56,023 bases of DNA from Planctomyces sp. (lineage in GTDB: Bacteria; Planctomycetota; Planctomycetia; Planctomycetales; Planctomycetaceae), in assembly GCA_016795105.1 (NCBI GenBank), contig JAEUIH010000050.1:1-56023 (forward strand). The letters run 5' to 3'. Below, one piece after another: positions 54,521 to 56,023 of the stretch; positions within the stretch are counted from its first letter, which is position 1, and every line of letters begins with the position of its first letter. The notes below the pieces were generated by a model that saw nothing but the letters and a program-made list of their open reading frames with translations, was not told the DNA's origin and made no database searches. The translations under genes were made by a program, and so were the position numbers.

Positions 54521-55483
54521 TTACTGGTTCGTCTCAGAATCTGATGTCTTGGGGGATCGACTGCGACGGACCGGTGGAGATGGCTTCTCAGCAAGCTGAA
54601 TCTTCCAGAGTGTCTGCCGGTTCCCTTCGCTGTGTACGAGAACTTCTGTGCCTGTATTCAGAAAGCAAATCGTTTCGCATTGCTTCTGTGGTGGAATGGT
54701 GACAACCGTTAACGGTTTTTTCCAGGCGTCAGCCCATGTTTCGTCCGCTTCGCGGTTTACAAGCACTGCACTGATCATTGTGGTGACCACCATTTTGCGT
54801 CCATCAGTACTCACGTCCATCGCTGTGGCAAACGGAATTGCTGCTCGACAGACACGCCGCGCCGTCGCTTTGAGGGTCCCCGGTGTCAGGTTCAACGGAA
54901 TCGTGTACAGAGCAGCTTCTGATGGCTTCGTTTTGGTCACGAGCAGGATTTCATGCGTTTCCGTGTCTACGGCGACAGATTCACAATTTCGAGGACCGTC
55001 TTCCCACCCAAACTCGATCGTTAAGACTGGCGATGTACTCAATACAAGTTCGCGTCCCTTCCAGTCAATTTCAGGTTCAGGAACGATCAGCAGGCGACAC
55101 GGCGGCCCGTCATTTCCTCTGCGTTCGGCGTTGTCACCAACATCCGCGATCAGAAGCCAGTTCGCGTCGTTCGCTCTGAAGGAACACATGTCTTCCCAGT
55201 CCGCGGGATCCTTTGTGCGAATCGTCACGACACATCGTGTCTCGCCATCAAGACCAACCAAAAACAACCGTGGTTTGTCTCCGGAGTCATTGTGAACCCA
55301 GATCGCATCCGGCTGAGAAATCGATTGCGCGATGCCACTCGATTCTGTAATTCTTTCATCGAGGACATCGGCAAGACGTGTAAACGCCGGGTTGTCCGGC
55401 ACTTGGGGGTGATGATGACGCGCAATGGCGGAGGCGGTGATCAACACCAGGATCAATACGACAAAAATCGGCGGCCTGCGCAC
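54521..55483 (-). CDS. Secreted beta-propeller-like protein of unknown function (320 aa)
   Basis: Signal peptide FVVLILVLITASAIA. The body has ITESSGIAQSISQPDAIWVH, DPADWEDMCSFRANDANWLL and IADVGDNAERRGN, then FPWEDGPRNCESVAVD-type strands (here FGWEDGPRNCESVAVDTETH), and a C-terminal RQTLWKIQLAEKP. This pattern is known in conserved bacterial secreted proteins with propeller-like repeats; no enzyme is assigned. It lies directly upstream of the Gfo/Idh/MocA gene and likely shares its transcript. Confidence 0.75.
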   Translation of the reverse strand: MRRPPIFVVLILVLITASAIARHHHPQVPDNPAFTRLADVLDERITESSGIAQSISQPDAIWVHNDSGDKPRLFLVGLDGETRCVVTIRTKDPADWEDMCSFRANDANWLLIADVGDNAERRGNDGPPCRLLIVPEPEIDWKGRELVLSTSPVLTIEFGWEDGPRNCESVAVDTETHEILLVTKTKPSEAALYTIPLNLTPGTLKATARRVCRAAIPFATAMDVSTDGRKMVVTTMISAVLVNREADETWADAWKKPLTVVTIPPQKQCETICFLNTGTEVLVHSEGNRQTLWKIQLAEKPSPPVRRSRSPKTSDSETNQ

Positions 55484-55730
55484 GTTCTGCTCTTCCTAAC
55501 CGGACGATCCTGAAGTTCCAGCTTTTGATCGAGTATGCTCCAAGGTCTTGATGCACTTGATTCTAGCAGAATTGGCTCCGATTTTGGGAGTGAGCCGACA
55601 TTTTGGTACGTTTCACTCCGATCAGGCAGGTTTTTCCGCGATCCATTCTCGAATTTTGTTGTCTCCTGTGACACAGTGCCTTTACCGCTTGAACACAATG
55701 CCCCTGAATTGTTATCTTCCCCCACCCAAC

Positions 55731-55814
55731 GCGCAAGTGGCGAAATCGGCAGACGCGCCAGCTTGAGGGGCTGGTGGTAGCAATACCGTGCAGGTTCAAA
55801 TCCTGTCTTGCGCA
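55731..55814 (+). tRNA. tRNA-Leu (GAG)
   Basis: 84 bases. Acceptor GCGCAAG pairs with CTTGCGC, discriminator A; the CCA is not encoded. D-arm GCGAAATCGGCAGACGC. The anticodon stem CCAGC/GCTGG encloses loop TTGAGGG, giving GAG (reads CUC and CUU). A long variable arm (class II) and T-arm CAGGTTCAAATCCTG complete it. Confidence 0.95.
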
Positions 55815-55820
55815 ATTAAT

Positions 55821-56023
55821 GTAGGATGGGCATTCTTGCCCGTCCCGCGCTCGTTCGAGTACTGTTGCGGCGCAGGGGCGGCTCGGGCAGGAATGCCCAA
55901 GCTACGACTTGTCCCGCGCTGGTTCGAGTGCTGCTGCGGCGCACTAAGTAGGATGGGCATTCCTGCCCGTCCCGCGCTCGTTCGAGTACTGCTGCGGCGC
56001 AGGGGCGGCTCGGGCAGGAATGC
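55821..56023. repeat. Two tandem GGGCATTCCTGCCCG repeat units downstream of the tRNA
   Basis: Units start at 55821 and 55948. Each contains TAGGATGGGCATTC(T/C)TGCCCG, CCCGCGCTCGTTCGAGTACT and the reverse-complementary CGGGCAGGAATGC. The family recurs at 1-60 and near 7210. The unit continues past the window edge. Confidence 0.75.

Overview
The window looks like chromosomal DNA of a planctomycete. Pointers are a giant secreted beta-helix protein with a planctomycete-style LExRxLL surface signal, an azurin plus cytochrome c protein of the Pirellula/Verrucomicrobium type, a Tat-exported Gfo/Idh/MocA oxidoreductase, a kinase fused to an ATPase and many small palindromic intergenic repeats. No species is assigned. 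All family calls come from reading the sequence, not from database searches.

Layout. (1) 1-8.5 kb: minus-strand housekeeping genes, a SWIM/SNF2 helicase and carB, then about 1.5 kb of repeat-rich DNA without convincing genes. (2) 8.5-10.2 kb: a truncated heme peroxidase fused in frame to an ABC-transporter ATPase. (3) 10.3-14.8 kb: a two-gene minus-strand operon of a 1289-aa protein with a nuclease-like N-terminus and a nucleotidyltransferase-like protein, which is a candidate defence pair. (4) 15.4-34.3 kb: the main find, an integron gene-cassette array with 28 recognisable attC or attC-derived sites. They are mostly 81-94 bp, bounded by RYYYAAC-like and GTTRRRY-like ends, and separate about two dozen tiny plus-strand genes. 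I see no integron integrase in the window, so this is an orphan (CALIN-type) array or the visible part of a larger integron. (5) 34.4-35.4 kb: a junction with a large hairpin and a nuclease-toxin-like gene. (6) 35.4-56 kb: ordinary chromosome with the kinase-ATPase, a triple RidA protein, the beta-helix surface protein, the azurin/cytochrome c protein, an MBL-fold hydrolase, hisB, a response regulator, the Gfo/Idh/MocA protein, a secreted beta-propeller-like protein, tRNA-Leu(GAG) and repeats.

How the cassettes behave. For most cassettes the first bases (the 3' half of the preceding attC) are the reverse complement of the R'' box at the cassette's own end, as expected if each was once a circle integrated at G^TT. 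The cargo is rich in immunity-type folds: four SMI1/KNR4 (SUKH)-like proteins, one Imm21-like, one Imm26-like and one DUF4261-like. There are also two PIN-domain toxin-like genes, each with a small partner, small lipoproteins, membrane proteins and a VOC protein. Three cassettes are near-copies of a noncoding palindromic unit. Two attC sites are each split at the same position by related decayed elements, one carrying a broken tyrosine recombinase.
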